Position numbers and translations under genes: made by a program. 64,000 nucleotides of DNA from Maratus speciosus. Lineage: Eukaryota; Arthropoda; Arachnida; Araneae; Salticidae. The stretch spans positions 259,715,696-259,779,695 of the forward strand of contig OZ010793.1 of the NCBI GenBank assembly GCA_963932465.1, written 5' to 3'. Positions 1 to 12,683 of the stretch are shown one piece after another. Numbering within the stretch: the first letter of the stretch is position 1; every line of letters starts with the position of its first letter. The notes beneath the pieces were generated by a model. The model had not been told where the DNA came from and searched no databases. It was given only the letters and a program-made list of their open reading frames with translations.

Positions 1-1761
1 CGGAGTTGGAGAAAAATATGTTTATAAAAGGCTGTATTTTTAATTAGTTTAAGACAATTTTAAATTCTTAACTGTTCTTGCAGTTTCAAGCAACAAAACA
101 TTATTATTAAACAAAATAAACACACACACACACACAAAAAAAAAATAAATAAATAAAAATCAGATTTATGATGACTTGTTTTTTTATTCTTACTGAAATA
201 TTGAGGAATTATGGTTTGCTTATCCCTATATGTGCTTACTACAATTCTTTTTTCAACATTATACAATGAATTGGAATATTCGTTGTTTCAGAAACGGATG
301 TTGGATAATTTCAGATCGTTTCAATGCAATGCAATGCTTCAGTTTTAGTCGGATGAGAAACGCCGACTGACCAGAAGAAAGTGACCACGAGTAGACTGAT
401 ACGTCTATCTAGAGCTTAAGTGAGTCATTCATTGTAAGTGGGTTAATTTATTCAGACAAAGGATTTAAAATTTCTCATTTATCTCAATGGGTATTTTAGA
501 AACTTTTGCGAAAAGTTTGGCTAAGACATTTCTTTTTAAATCTTAATTTCCGTGCTTATAAGATGGATTATGAAAAAGGGACAATTTTCCTAAATCGTCG
601 GGATATCCGGAGTTGAAAATTATTCAACGACGTAAAATCCGGAGTTTATTTACATTAAAATCATGTACAGGAAATCGGGACTTTGAAAAATTGACGTGAT
701 AAGCGGAGTGACGTGAAAACCGGGTGTCGGGATAACGAGGTCCGATTGTAATTGAATTATTTTAAAATTCCTTTCTTCGATAAGACCTACTTCATGGCAA
801 AAGCTTCTGAGATTGTGCGCTGCGTGAGTTGCATTTCTCAACAGACCCTAAAACTTCATTAGTAAATGCAATAAATTATTTGCATCATGTTGACTTTTAA
901 GAAGTTCTATTGAAACTTTACCCTTTAATAATGAAAACATCTATTTAAAAATTACAGAAGTGCCAACATCTCAGATTTAAATTTGAGCATTAAAAATAAA
1001 AAATATACTCAAGTTTCTTCAACTTTGTTACCAGGTTAGAAAAGTTTTTCCACTTAATAACCATTGCTAAACAATATGTCATGTTTTATATTTTCTTAAG
1101 TACTAAAAACTTTGTTGATAATGTTTTATCTAGATAAATTTATCTTACTCATATAATAGTAATTAAGGGTGAAAAAGTCATATAATAATGCAAGATTAAT
1201 TAAAATTACAGTATATTCCAGCACATAGGACAACTAGCAAATAAACTTAAGTGTAAAGTTTGATCAAACCTTCATAGGTTTAGTATATGGGTCAATATCT
1301 GAAAACTGGACAATTTCACTCCAGAATTTTCATTTTTTTGAATTAAAATACCAACTTCCAAATACAATTATATACTATGATACATGTTTTGTCATTTGAA
1401 TGCTGTAGTCTTTTGAGATCAAGGATGTATATTTTATGCATAGGATAAACTTGTATGGAAGAAAATGTCTGTTAACATAATAATCAGTGTCTAATAATTG
1501 GGACTGAGATGATGGGGACTGAGGTGATGTTTTTGTCTTAAAAGCTGCACAGCCATTTTGTTGAATCATTTGGCCCATATGTAAATTATTAAATATGCCA
1601 TGTGACATTTGTATATTATGTAAATAAAGTTGCAATAAACTTTTTGTTTATAAATAAAAAGTTAAATAAAGGGGCATGAATGATGCTATAAAAATACTCA
1701 TCTCTATTCAGAACAAAAACTAAATATTTCTAAATATGAAACAAAGAGAAAAACAACTTAC
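1..1761. other. AT-rich non-coding stretch
   Basis: No convincing gene is seen. There is a short CA microsatellite near 120-135. An 86-codon open frame on the minus strand (1375-1635) could include a downstream exon of the candidate gene at 1762-1834, because a CAG acceptor near 1551 would join in phase, but its polypyrimidine tract is poor. A 31-bp segment at 1286-1316 recurs inverted at 10216-10246. Confidence 0.5.
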
Positions 1762-1834
1762 CTTCATCCATGGTGGCTAGTTGAACTTTAGTTGCTGTTG
1801 CAATGGAAATGATTCTGCCATCACCACCTAGTAT
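1762..1834 (-). CDS. Candidate 73-bp host exon, product unrecognised
   Basis: On the minus strand this segment is preceded by a TTAACAG acceptor and followed by a consensus GTAAGT donor. Only one of the three frames is open, giving about 24 residues beginning ILGGDGRIISIATATKVQLA and ending in MDE, and leaving one base of the next codon. Within it lies GCCACCATGG, an excellent translation-start context, so it could instead be a first coding exon (with CAACAG as acceptor) starting Met-Asp-Glu. I do not recognise the peptide. A possible next exon lies near 1375-1551 in matching phase but has weak splice signals. Donor, acceptor and open frame are seen; that it belongs to a real host gene is inference. 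Confidence 0.45.
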
Positions 1835-1859
1835 CTGTTAACCTAAATGTTTGTTTAGG

Positions 1860-4312
1860 TAGGGGTGCACAACCTTTTTAAGAGAAGGGCCACTTACAAA
1901 AATGTTCGGCTTGTCGAGGGCCATATCAGTAGCACAGAGATATTTTTATATCGGCGAGGTGGGGGGGGGGGGGGATAATGACTCTTTATTCATGACGAAT
2001 AATGATTTTTTGTATATAACAAAAATAAACAAATAGAAATAAATAGTTGTATGGAGGAATGCTGGGCTTCTTCACATCTCTATGAATATCCATACAACAC
2101 TTTATGAAGACTAATTGTTCTTTCTTGATAAATGGAAACTTGAAGAAAAAAAAATTACACAACATTTCTAAAAAACTGAACGTTATTGAAAATTATAAAA
2201 GAATAACTTCATTTAAAATAAAAGGAAATTTATTTTTGAAATAACTAAGCATGATGAACTAATTATGTTATTTTTTCTGCGACTGATTAACAAAATTCGT
2301 TATTTTTCTTTTTGTCAATCAAGCGCGATTGATTGACGAAATTCGCAATATTTTATGAATGACCGATTGACAGATTTCGGGGTAATTTTTCATTGCCGAC
2401 TGGCAAAATTTGCAATTTTTTCAAACAGCCAATTTGCGATACCTGCGATAAATTGACGAAATTCGCGACTTTTTACCTTCACCGGTTCAACGAAATCTGC
2501 AATTTTTTCTGCTCCCGATCAAATTATTTCGCGACCTTTTCGTTCTACGATCGATCTACGAAATTTGCAACTTCTTTCCATGAGTGATTGACAAAATTCG
2601 CGATTTTGTTTTCCATAAATGATTGGCCAATTTCGCGGCATTTTCCGTGACAGATTAACAATATTTGCATTTTTTTCCAACGACCAATTGATGAAACTCG
2701 TGATTTTTTTCCTGATAAACATTGATGTAATTTGTGATTTGTTTTCCCGGAATAAATTTACGAAAGTCGCGAATTCTTTTCTGCGCACGATCAACGAAAT
2801 TTGTGATTTGTTATTGAAACCACCTGATTTCCATTTCAGGATATATTTGCGACCGAGCATAAAATTTTTAATTCTTTTCCATGAGGGATTCACGAAATTC
2901 TTGAACTTTTGACAAAATTCACGATTTTTGTCCCAGAGCGATTGACGAATTTCGGATATTTTTGCGACCAATTGACAAAATTTGTAATTTTTTCCATCAA
3001 ATGTCGAAATTCGTGATTTTTTTAACGCGACAAATTGACAAAATTCGCGATTTTTTTAGCGATAAATTGACGAAACTCGCGATTTCGACGCACCTGATCT
3101 ACGAAATTTTCGATTTTCCGCTCCCAATCAACGAATTTCGTGATTCTTGACTGACGAAATTTGTAATTTTCTCCAGCGAAAAGGACGAAATTCGAGATTT
3201 TTTCTTGTAAAAAAACTGACCAAATTTGAGATTTTTTTCCGCAGCCGATCAATGAAATTAGCAATTTTTCCACACCTCATCAAGAAAATTCGCAATTTTT
3301 CTGTGCTCGATTATTGAAATTTTAAATTTTCCGTACCGAATTGATAAAATTCACGATTTTTCCGCACCCGATCAACGAATTTCGTCATTTTTCCACGGCA
3401 GATCAATGAAATTCTCGATTTTTCTACGCTCGATCAACGAAATTCACGATTCTTAACTGACTCTGACGAAATTTGTAACCTTTTATTCTCGGAAAACTGA
3501 CGAAATTCGAGATTTTTTTCTCGTGATAAAGTGACGTGATACATTTGATAATTTTTCCGTAGCCGATCAACGGAATCCATGATTCTTAACTGACTGATGA
3601 AAATTTGTAATTTTCTCCTGCGGAAATGACGAAATTCGAGATTTTTTCTCGCAAAATACTGAAGAAATTTGCGCTTTTTTGCAGCCGATCAACGAAGTTA
3701 GCAATTTTTCCGCACCTCATCAACAAAATTCGCGATTTTTCTGTACCCGATTAACGAAATTTGAGATTTTTCCACGCCGAATTGACAATATTCGTGATTT
3801 TTCCGCATCCTATCAACGAAATTCGCCATTCTTTACTGACTCTGACGAAATTTGTAAATTTTCCCGCGGCAAATTGAAGATATTCGCTATTTTTTCTCGC
3901 GTTAAACTGGCGAAACAAGCGATTTTTCCGCAGCCGATCAACGAAATTTGACATTTTTCCGCACATGATCCACAAAATTCGCGATTTTTACTACGTCCGA
4001 TTAACGAAATTCACGATTCTTAACTGACTCTGATGAAATTTGCAATTTTTTCCCATGCAAATTAACGATATTCATGATTTTTTTTCTCGCTATAAACCGA
4101 TAAAACCCGCGATTTTTCCGCAACCGATGAAAGAAATTTGAGATTCTTAACTGACTGATGAAATTTGAAATTTTTTTCCGCTGCAAGTTGACGAAATTCG
4201 CGATTTTTAGCTGCGACATATGGACAAAAATTGCGATTTTTTCCAGTTATAAATTGACGAAACTCGCGGGCCACATGTTAATCCATCTCGGGCCACAGGT
4301 TGTGCGTCCCTA
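1860..4312. mobile_element. hAT-type non-autonomous DNA element filled with minisatellite
   Basis: The left end reads TAGGGGTGCACAACCT and the right end is its near-perfect reverse complement (14 of 16 bases). Both ends run into GGGCCAC-type motifs seen in hAT termini. Flanks share GTTTAG: left GTTTAGG at 1853-1859 and right GTTTAGAG at 4313-4320, consistent with an 8-bp target duplication that lost one base. No transposase is seen. About 2 kb of the interior is a degenerate 31-bp minisatellite. A G-run lies near 1961-1974. The hAT assignment rests on end sequence and duplication length. Confidence 0.75.
2280..4265. repeat. Degenerate ~31-bp minisatellite array (left copy)
   Basis: Dozens of diverged units share the core GACGAAATTCGCGATTTTT followed by a TCCGCA-like spacer and GATCAA or GATTGA. 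Unit length varies around 28-34 bp and divergence is high, so this is an old array. Several minus- and plus-strand open frames of 60-150 codons cross it; their low-complexity Asn-Phe-Val/Ile-Ser-Ser peptides are by-products of the repeat and are not called as genes. The same core in the same orientation occurs at 59905-61530. Confidence 0.85.
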
Positions 4313-4327
4313 GTTTAGAGGGACTGA

Positions 4328-5334
4328 CAAGGGAACCACTTTTGGTGTTGCTCGCACCTAGCATCGAGACCTGGTGCGTTTTGTAGACCTATACATAAAA
4401 GTTAGAGAACCGATAAAATTTCTCTGTTAAAATCATATTTTATATACTTTTTTATACTTTTAATTTTTTATTATTACATTTTTATTTGTTTATTTCACGC
4501 CAAAAGTGAGTTAAGTCGCCAAATATGGCGCTACAATTTTTCCGACCGCTTTATCCAAAGAGTAAATATACAGTACATATTACTAGTATACAGATTGCGA
4601 ATTTTTTTTTTTTTTTTTTTTTTTTTTAAATAATTGATAGCATAAGAAACAAATATTAGGTTTTTATTTCTTTTTCTATGCAGACGATAAATATATAAGT
4701 AATAAATATAATTCTATAAAAGCTTCGAAGATCATTGAAAACTATTTTTTAGTGAAATAGAAAAGCAAACAATTTTCTTTTGAAATCGAATGGAATAAAG
4801 TTTCGAATGTTTAAAATGAAATGTTGCTGTATTAAATGGTCCTTTGGTAAAAGTAATCATAAAGTAAATTAATATTTTTACACAATTTAGAAAAATTACT
4901 GTTGTTAAATATATCGGACATTGCAATTTCTAGCCATTACAAATTCAGCTATGAATTTTGGCTAGAGTTGCCGTAAAACTCTACTTTTGAAAATAAACGC
5001 TAACTGTTTCCCCGCCAAAAATATTAATATAATGCTGCAATTTTTCAAAATCAAATTCGTGAGTTTTTGAAGGAAATTTCGAACTTTTTTCAATATTTTA
5101 TACTTATTATTAACTAATTTTTATTTTTAAATGCTTTTCTTTAAAAAAATTCAATGTTAATAGTCCGATAAGTGGTCTCGAAAATTGCATTTTCCGAAAG
5201 TTATGCTGCTGTAAAATCAAGAAATATTATTTTAACAGAAAAATTTTATCGATTCTCAAACTTCATAATATAGGGCTTTAAAATGCACCAGGTCTCAATG
5301 CTAGGTGCGAGCAACACCAAAAGTGGTTCCCTTG
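4328..5334. mobile_element. ~1-kb DNA element with long terminal inverted repeats
   Basis: The first 50 bases, starting CAAGGGAACCACTTTTGG, are repeated inverted at 5285-5334 with one mismatch. Weaker similarity continues inward for about another 70 bases on each side (shared GATAAAATTT and CTGTTAAAAT blocks). The interior is AT-rich with a T-run at 4601-4627 and no open frame that looks like a transposase. The target duplication is unclear (perhaps TGA or none), so I do not assign a superfamily. The element begins 15 bases after the hAT-type element ends. Confidence 0.75.
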
Positions 5335-5583
5335 TGAGATGATGGTCAAACTCAGGGACAAATACATTTGCCTCAATATTTTACTATGCAATCTATACTA
5401 AGAAAAGATAATTATATTTTCCCATACTTTATATATATAGGCAGTGGCGGCTCGTGCCAATCTTCACTGGTGGGGCCCGGTCCTCATAACATATTGTAAA
5501 TTTTTATGTATTAATATTTGTTGTTTAAACATGAAAACAAATTATTTAAAACTAACTATTATTTAAAACTTTTATTTCTTACT

Positions 5584-5625
<42 letters not shown>

Positions 5626-5689
5626 ATTATTTTTTCAAGTAATCAACGTTAATTTCAAATTTATCAAATTAATTACAATTTTTAACATA

Positions 5690-6165
5690 CCATTAATTGC
5701 CATTATTAACATTGGACATACTTTGATCAATCATTATTTAATTAAAAAACAAATATACAAAATAATAACAACAATAATAATAATAATAATAATAACAATC
5801 TCACAACGTTACAGAAAAAAATATAAACTTTACTTGCAAACATTGAAACTGTTCAGAAATTAAAATTTAGTACATCATTTAAATAAAAGTTTGGTATGTT
5901 TTTAGATGCGCAAATCTTTCACTAACTTTAAATTTAATTACCATTATTCACATTAAACTTACTCTGGTCAAACATTATTAAATTAAAAATCAAATTCACA
6001 AATCAAACAAAAAATAATTATCTCATAATTTAATAGAAAAAAATACATATTTTTCTTGCAGAGATTTAATCCATTCACAAATTAAAATTTAATGCATTAC
6101 TTAAATAGAAATTAGGCACGTCGATTTTTTCGACTAGCAAATCTTTCACTTACTTTTACATCAAA
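5690..6165. repeat. Tandem duplication of ~225 bp at the 3' side of the hAT transposase
   Basis: Two diverged copies of one segment follow each other, e.g. GCAAATCTTTCACTAACTT at 5910 and GCAAATCTTTCACTTACTT at 6135. Both copies contain the motif order CCATTATT, TTACTCTGGTCAA-like, TCATAAT, TTGCA and AAATTAAAATTTA. The right copy overlaps the end of the transposase reading frame, so the duplication arose from the element's own 3' end. Confidence 0.65.
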
Positions 6166-6858
6166 TTCTGATATTGTACTAATAAAATCTTTGTGGACTG
6201 AAAGAACAGCAAGAGTGTGCTTAATCGTTCCTGTCCCATAGAGTTTTTCAAAAATGTTTTAAAATTTTCTCTCATTCGCTCTTGAACTCCAGTATGACAC
6301 CCGCTCACAACAGCGCACGGTCATATGCTTGCACAACAAGCTTATCTTTTAAATAAAACTTTTCTAAATTTTGAGTTAAGATTATAGTAAGTCCCTCTGC
6401 TGTTTTATCATAGACATCAATAAATTGAACAAACCTTTTCAAGGGTTTGTTGTTTTTTATATATCGTAAAATGATAACAAATTGCGAAGTGCAGCTTACA
6501 TCAATATAGTTTCGTCAGCTTGTAAATCTACAAAATTAGAAGCAGAAATCTCATTTTTAACTTCATGCATATACGTTTCATATATACAATCCAACAGCTC
6601 ATATTGTATAGTTTTTTAAGTATTTTTAGCAGGGACCCGGAGCTGGAGCTGGAGCCCGGAGCCGGAGCGCTCCGGAGCTGTGTTTTTCCCGGAGCTGGAG
6701 CTCTAAATTTTCTCCAGCTCCAGGGCTCCTTTAGTTCTTAATATTCTTTTAAATCTTTTTTTTTTTTCAGTCTTTTAAATTTCTAGGCATAAAATATTTT
6801 AATTACATCATTATTCAGTATTTTAATTATACCATTTTTTAGGTTTTTATTATTATTA

Positions 6859-7981
6859 CAGTCGAACCTCTATTTAACGAAGTCGTTAAATCCCGGAAAA
6901 AAGTTCGTTATATGGAAAATTCGTTAAATAGAGATTCACCTTTTAAAATACTTTAAACTACATAAAACAGATTTTAAATTCATAAACACTAAATATTTTT
7001 ACTAAAATTAATTAATCACATTTTTTTAAAATAAATTATATCGGTTTGTTTTATTTATTTTACCCACCAATATCCATCATCAATTCATTTTTTCTATGTG
7101 TTTAAATCTTTGAAATTTGCAAGAAAAACTAAACATTGTCTGGGAATACACAGTGTTTTCTGTTTAAAGTAAATCAGTTTTACATTAAAATTAACGAATT
7201 TTAATGACCTTATCGTATTTATTGTTATTATAACAAATAATTTTAACCATACATTAACATATGCGTCCTTAAATTTAGTTTCTGAAAAACTCTGTTAATT
7301 TTGTCTGAGATTTTTCTTTTAAAAAGTGCTTTCTCTCCTAATACATCTCGCATCTTTGCAATGCACCAAAAACCCTTTATGCGTATTTTCTTCTAACTAT
7401 AATCCGCGTCGGATTGTTTCAAATGATTTTAGCATTTTATCATACGAAGTTTTATTAATTCCTGCATCATGATAATTTCCATCATCATCATATTCGTCTT
7501 CATCGCAATTCATTGCTGTATTGTTTTTATTTTTCACACTGTCGAAAATATCCAATTCGGATAGTGTTTCCAAGGTCTCAATTTCAGAATTAAGTGAAAT
7601 ATAATCATCAATCAGCACATCATGGTTAATTTCTTTTTTTTTTTCATTTGTATCCACATTTTTTTAAGTTACTGTAAGGGATTATCGTCTTCATCCTCCG
7701 TACTTACCGAATTCTTCTCACTGCTGACAAAGAAGGTGCCTGGTAAAATCAGTTCAAGGCCACTGAACATCATAAAATGTGTTTAAAGAAAGAATAAGTT
7801 TTAATGTCCAGAAATATTTTAAGAAATGGGGAGAAAAAGAAATTTAGATCACAAGAAAAATTCGTTAAATAGAGAATGCACTTCGCTATTTGGAGGTTAT
7901 TTTACGAAGAAATTCGCAAAATGTTCTTGGTTCCAAGGAAAAGTTCGCAAAATAGAGGTTCGTTAAATAGAGGTCCGACTG
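6859..7981 (-). mobile_element. pogo/Tigger-like element nested at third level
   Basis: The terminal inverted repeats CAGTCGAACCTCTATTTAAC and its mirror ending GGTCCGACTG are flanked by TA on both sides, the Tc1/mariner/pogo target. The TTCGTTAAATAGAG motif is repeated several times inside both ends. It holds a minus-strand fragment resembling the acidic C-terminus of a Tigger transposase. Confidence 0.88.
7397..7657 (-). pseudogene. C-terminal fragment of a pogo/Tigger-type transposase
   Basis: The 86-residue open frame has LIDDYISLNSEIETLETLSE, a long acidic run (NCDEDEYDDDGNYHD) and SYDKMLKSFETIRRGL at its end. This layout (hydrophobic-acidic patch, Asp/Glu-rich linker, then a helix with a spaced Leu/Phe pattern) is the usual tail of Tigger and jerky-type transposases. 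The DDE domain is absent from this 1.1-kb element, so it is an internally deleted copy. Identification is by pattern and by the surrounding TIRs, with moderate certainty. Confidence 0.55.
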
Positions 7982-9965
7982 TATTATTATTAGGGAAGGA
8001 AAACTTCTCAAAAAATGGCAACACTACTTTACTTCTATTTTCTACTTGAACTAAGTGACAACACTATTTGAAAACAAATATGGCCGCCTGTTGTTTACAT
8101 GTGTAGTCGTACAATTTTGGCTGTTCGAAAAGTGTAGAAGAAATTTAAGATTTTTGTGTTTAAAATTCTACCAAGCTTTCTATTTTAAAAGCAAAAGCTA
8201 AAAGATGTCATATTTTCTGAACAAGCATTTCAAGTTTGATGAGAAGAAAAATGTATTTTGTCAGATCTTTAATGAAGATAGAAAGCATTTGTGAGCAAAA
8301 AATTAAACGTGTAAATTAAAATCTGCAACTTAAAAGTGCGAAGTCGGAGCCGAGTTGGAGCCGGAGCTGGAGCCACGGTATTTTCTCTAGGAGCGGAGCT
8401 GGAGCTGGAGCATCAAAAATTGTTCGGCTCCGGGTCACTGATTTTTAGATACTGTAGCATTGTTTAAATGGTCTTCCAATATAGTGTCCAGTTTTGAGGC
8501 GTATGTGACCAATTCTAAAAACATACCTCGGTTTACGATTTAGCACATACCTGTTCTTCTCAACCATTTCATTATGTTTTTGTAATGAAATCCTGTAACC
8601 TTCATCCAACTGCACTACAATATTGACAGTTCCGAAGGTTTTATAGTTAAAAGCATTATTTAAATTAGTAGTATTCATTTCACGTTTTTTTTTTACTCTT
8701 TCAGAAAAATGCTTCAAATCGTTACAGCCGGCCATACTCCATAATTTCATCCCTCCAAACAATAAAAAATAAAAACAGAACAATGCTTTTTTTTTTCTTC
8801 ACTTGCTGAAATACACAGAAATTTTTGATACCACTGTGTAGAGAAATAGCGTAGTTTTCCCCCATCTTTTCGTTGCATTTCAAAATTCTTCGGTTGATAA
8901 GGTCCCAGGCGTTTAATTTCAAGTTTTTCTTCCAAATTCATTGTTGAAAAGGGCATAATAAACCATCTACAGAATTCATTTTTTTATTTCAAGAATTTAA
9001 GGGCGTGTTCGAAAAAATATTTTTCCACCCTCAACAGCTCGAAATTTTCTGGGACACTTTCAGACTCATTTTTAAAAGTAAAAACATGAAACTTGCTGAG
9101 ATGATTTTTGAAGTGATGTTTAAGAGGCCGTGTGGTTTCATTTTTCGCTCAATTCAATAGAATTTGATTTTAAAACAATTATTTTCTCATTAGGACCCCT
9201 TTTTTCATCCCCAGATCTCCCGCTTCAGAAAATTCGGTTCAAAACTCCCACTTTGATAGCATTTTTTTTGCAATATTTTCTGCATTTTTCAAAAAATCGG
9301 CAAGCACGTCCCATTATGTAGTTTCTAAATAAGAGAATTTGCCAGTTTGATGCGTTTGAGAGTAAAAATGAATTTAAAAATAAATCAGAAAATAAGCAGT
9401 TTGGATTGGAATACACCTTAACAATAACATGTGTCTCCGTTTAAAGAGAGTACAGAGTACTTAAAGATCGCGTAATTCAAAGAATAAGCAGCAATAGTAA
9501 TACAAATGTCGACGAATATTTTTGAGAATCCCCGTATAACAAACTTTGGATCAAGGGCACTCTCGCCCAGTGCCCCCATTGCAAAAAAAATACGGAAGAT
9601 TTAGCTCTAAAAGAGCAGTACATCGCCAAAATTGAATGACACGTGAGGGAGGGAAATACTCATTATCGCGCCAAATGGGCACAAATGGCTTGTGCCCCGA
9701 TACAGTAACCTTGGTGTTCAGAAGTAAGTAGTGGCCAGTAAAGTGATTTATTGCCTCTGAGAAAGAAATAGATGCTGAGAGTCGATAACGGATGAGTGGG
9801 CACGATGTAAGAAGGAGTTTCTTTGCAATATATTTTTAGTAAACAGTTCTTTTTTTTTTTAAGTTTTAAATTAAAAATATGAATCAAAATTTTTTAAATG
9901 AACAGAAAATTCTAGTGGGGCCTGGCCCCAGTGGCCCCAATGGACCGGCCGCCCCTGTATATAGG

Positions 9966-10649
9966 TATAAATATATAATAGCAAAAGTTAATAATATTTA
10001 TAGAAATGTTTACAGCATACATTTAATATTGGATATTTGTATCTGGGGACAGGGACTGAAATGATGATTTCTCCTGTTTAAAGCTTAAAACTAATTATTT
10101 ATACATCATTATATCCATTTATCATTTGTAATTGATATAACAAATGTCACAATATATTACGTTTTTCAGTTTTTGGTTTTAGTATAATTAATGCAATATT
10201 ATTGGCAGTGGACGCAAATTGTCCAATTTTCAGATATTGACCCATACATCTCATAAGACAACACCCAAGTTATCAATTCTGTATGAATGAATTCAGACTT
10301 GTGAGTACATCTTAAAAAATAATAACACAGAAAGACATTTCACAATTTATATGCCAAAATATACAGCAACTTTGTTTTAACTCTTGCATATGTCTACTTA
10401 TGTCTTTGCAAATACAAAAACATATTTTGATTTTCACTTAAGTTGGATACCACTAAGTTGAATTTTGCATACAGTTGGTTTGATAATATTTACAAGCAAT
10501 TTGAAAGACCATTCAAACACAATCAGCAAAAAAACTGCCCTATCACTTTGTTGAGTTTTTTAGATAGCTTTATGTAAAATTTTAGAACTGTTTTAGTATA
10601 AAAAGTGATTTAAACATGTGATCCCCCCCCCCCCCCCCCCCACACACAC
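9966..10649. other. AT-rich stretch without recognised gene
   Basis: No gene or element is recognised. It holds the inverted 31-bp match (10216-10246) to 1286-1316, and ends in a C-run followed by CA repeats (10623-10650) that abuts the fold-back structure. Confidence 0.4.
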
Positions 10650-12683
10650 ACTAAGTATCTCTCTATTCTAAAAAAAAGTAACCACCGCTGCCGCCGGTTT
10701 TGAATTTTTTGTGACCGGAGGTCTTTCTTCGTTAATATTAAGAAAAATATTGCATACAAAAACATGAAAATCGGTGGTATTATAGAGAAATGTTGGATAA
10801 ACACGCTGGTGCTGACAGTTTTGAAATTAAAGAATTATTTTAAGAGATATTTAATGCTAAAGTTGGACAAAATCATTCCACTAAAAAAGTTTTATAGGAG
10901 CAAAAACTATACATGGAAATTTAATCATTTTTAGATCATTTCATACATTTGAAGTTCCCGGTCTGCAGACTGTATTTCATTTTTTAATTTGACTCATTTT
11001 TTGAAGTTTTATTTCTATTTTAAATTCAAATTTTCAGCATTTCGAGAGATATTTTTTACATATTTTAGAAAATGGTATTAATATAAACTGTTTCCAACTG
11101 TATAAACAGCGCAAACAATAATGTTTGCTTCAAATAAAAACTTTACTGACATGTGACTATTATAAACAGAAAAAAAAACATTTCAAATTAGAATTAAATA
11201 ATTATGTGTAAAAAGCAGGAACTTATTAAAAATTACATCATAAAAACTATATTTACATGTGAATTATAAAAGAGAAAGGATATAGTAAAATAATAAATTC
11301 ATTAACATGCGTTAGAAGTCTTAAATAGGAGAAATTATGTCACATAACAGTTATTACATAAAATAAACAAAAAATAATATTGCAAAACAATTTCAATTTA
11401 GAAATTGCGCAAGACATCTATTTGGTATTTTGATAATGAGCTTTTCAACTAATTTTGTTAGGGCAGCACAAATAATATTTCATTTCTAACAAAAGTATTT
11501 TCACGTGAACATTAAAAAGAGAAAGAATAGTTTGATCAAAATTACGTCAGATTAAAAAAAAATTCATTTAAAATGTCTTATTTAAAAGAACTTTCTTTTC
11601 GCTTTGTTAAAAAATACCGGGAGACAAAGACTCTGTTTACCTAATTCATTTTATATTAGCTTATTTTGAAATGTTTAACTGATTTTATTTAATCAAAGAC
11701 GAAAACAGCCATTGTATCTTTTAACAGCAGCTGATTTGGCCTTAAAATTCCCCAATCAAAGAGAAATGAATAGAAACCTGTTTATAGGGAGATCACCACT
11801 ATTTTTAAAATTATAATTAAATTTTCCAAAATCTTTTTAAAGCCGATCAAATTAGCATGCTTTAAGAGTCTGCGGTATCTGAACGGGGGTTGGTGAGCGT
11901 AGCTCTTAGTGGGCAGAGCCCCTAGTAACTGTCTATTTAAACAGAAAATTTCCAAAGCCCATCTGAAATTGAAACTAGAACTTTCATTGTTGTGTTTCAA
12001 CTGAACATAATTTACAGATAGAACACTAGACTTTCAGTGCATCATCATGATGTAATGTTTTTATTTAAACATGTGTGTATACAAACTCTGAAAGTCCATA
12101 CATTTCTATGCCTATAATGATGTGACATTGGTTAGATTTTAGAGTTTAAAAAAGAAAGTTAATGTTTAAAAATTTATTATTAAAGTAAATAAAGCAATAA
12201 TAAAAATAATAAGATTCTTGATTTATTTATAGGACTATCTCCCCCACTTTTTTTTTTAAAATTAAAATGCCATCTTTTTTGCAATTTTTTGAAAAACACT
12301 ATGCTACATTATAGCTATTTGAAAATATTATATGTGGGTTTCTAGTGTTTGTTTTCCCATGTTCTAGGACTTTCAAATGCAGATTGTCAGTTAAGTTCTT
12401 TAATGACTCGTGACTGTCTTTTATGGGAGGTTCTGCATTACAATGTTGAATTCAAGAGGTGGCTCAAGGAAGAACAATATTTTCTCTGGAATATTTTGAA
12501 TCTTTTATAACATTAATTAATGAAAAAAAAAAAAAAATCCTTCCTAGAATTTCATTATTTCTACTCAAGAGTAAAGAATTACTCCCTTAGAAAAAGTCTG
12601 AATTTAACATTGATACATGTTACTTTCAATAGAAACAAACAAATACACTTGACGAAAAGGAATATTTTGTGAAAACATACATT

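Larger units (their letters stand above)
6630..8440. mobile_element. Second hAT-type element nested in the first hAT
   Basis: Ends are CAGGGACCCGGAGC and GGCTCCGGGTCACTG. The element is flanked by an exact 8-bp duplication ATTTTTAG (6622-6629 and 8441-8448). Excising it rejoins the transposase remnant of the outer element. Subterminal DNA is built of GGAGCT/GGAGCC repeats at 6640-6725 and 8340-8420. No transposase of its own is seen. Its interior is interrupted by a pogo-like element. Confidence 0.9.
6105..8956 (-). pseudogene. hAT transposase remnant, ZMYM-type
   Basis: Reading the minus strand from 8956, the N-terminal part contains WYQKFLCISASEEKK, then after a frameshift LLFGGMKLWSM, DLKHFSERVKK, FGTVNIVVQLD and KHNEMVEKNRYVL. 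This matches the N-terminal zinc-finger region of the ZMYM1-like hAT transposase family. After the insertion at 6630-8440 the frame resumes with ELLDCIYETYMHEVKNEISA and VDLQADETILM, the first catalytic-Asp region of this family. It then continues through LKRFVQFIDVYDKTAEGL to about 6140 with stops and frameshifts. The family is known to catalyse cut-and-paste transposition; this copy cannot be functional. Confidence 0.8.
5442..9957 (-). mobile_element. hAT element with perfect 8-bp target duplication, host of two nested insertions
   Basis: Ends are CAGTGGCGGC on the left and GCCGCCCCTG on the right, typical hAT terminal repeats. It is flanked by an exact TATATAGG on both sides (5434-5441 and 9958-9965). 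It carries a decayed hAT transposase on the minus strand. It is interrupted by a second hAT at 6630-8440, which holds a pogo-like element. Without these insertions it would be about 2.7 kb. A 41-bp A-run lies near 5584-5624. Confidence 0.9.

Noticed and set aside
2519..2971. 150-codon minus-strand frame
   Set aside because: Same reason: within the left minisatellite array, with a low-complexity Asn/Phe/Ile pattern.
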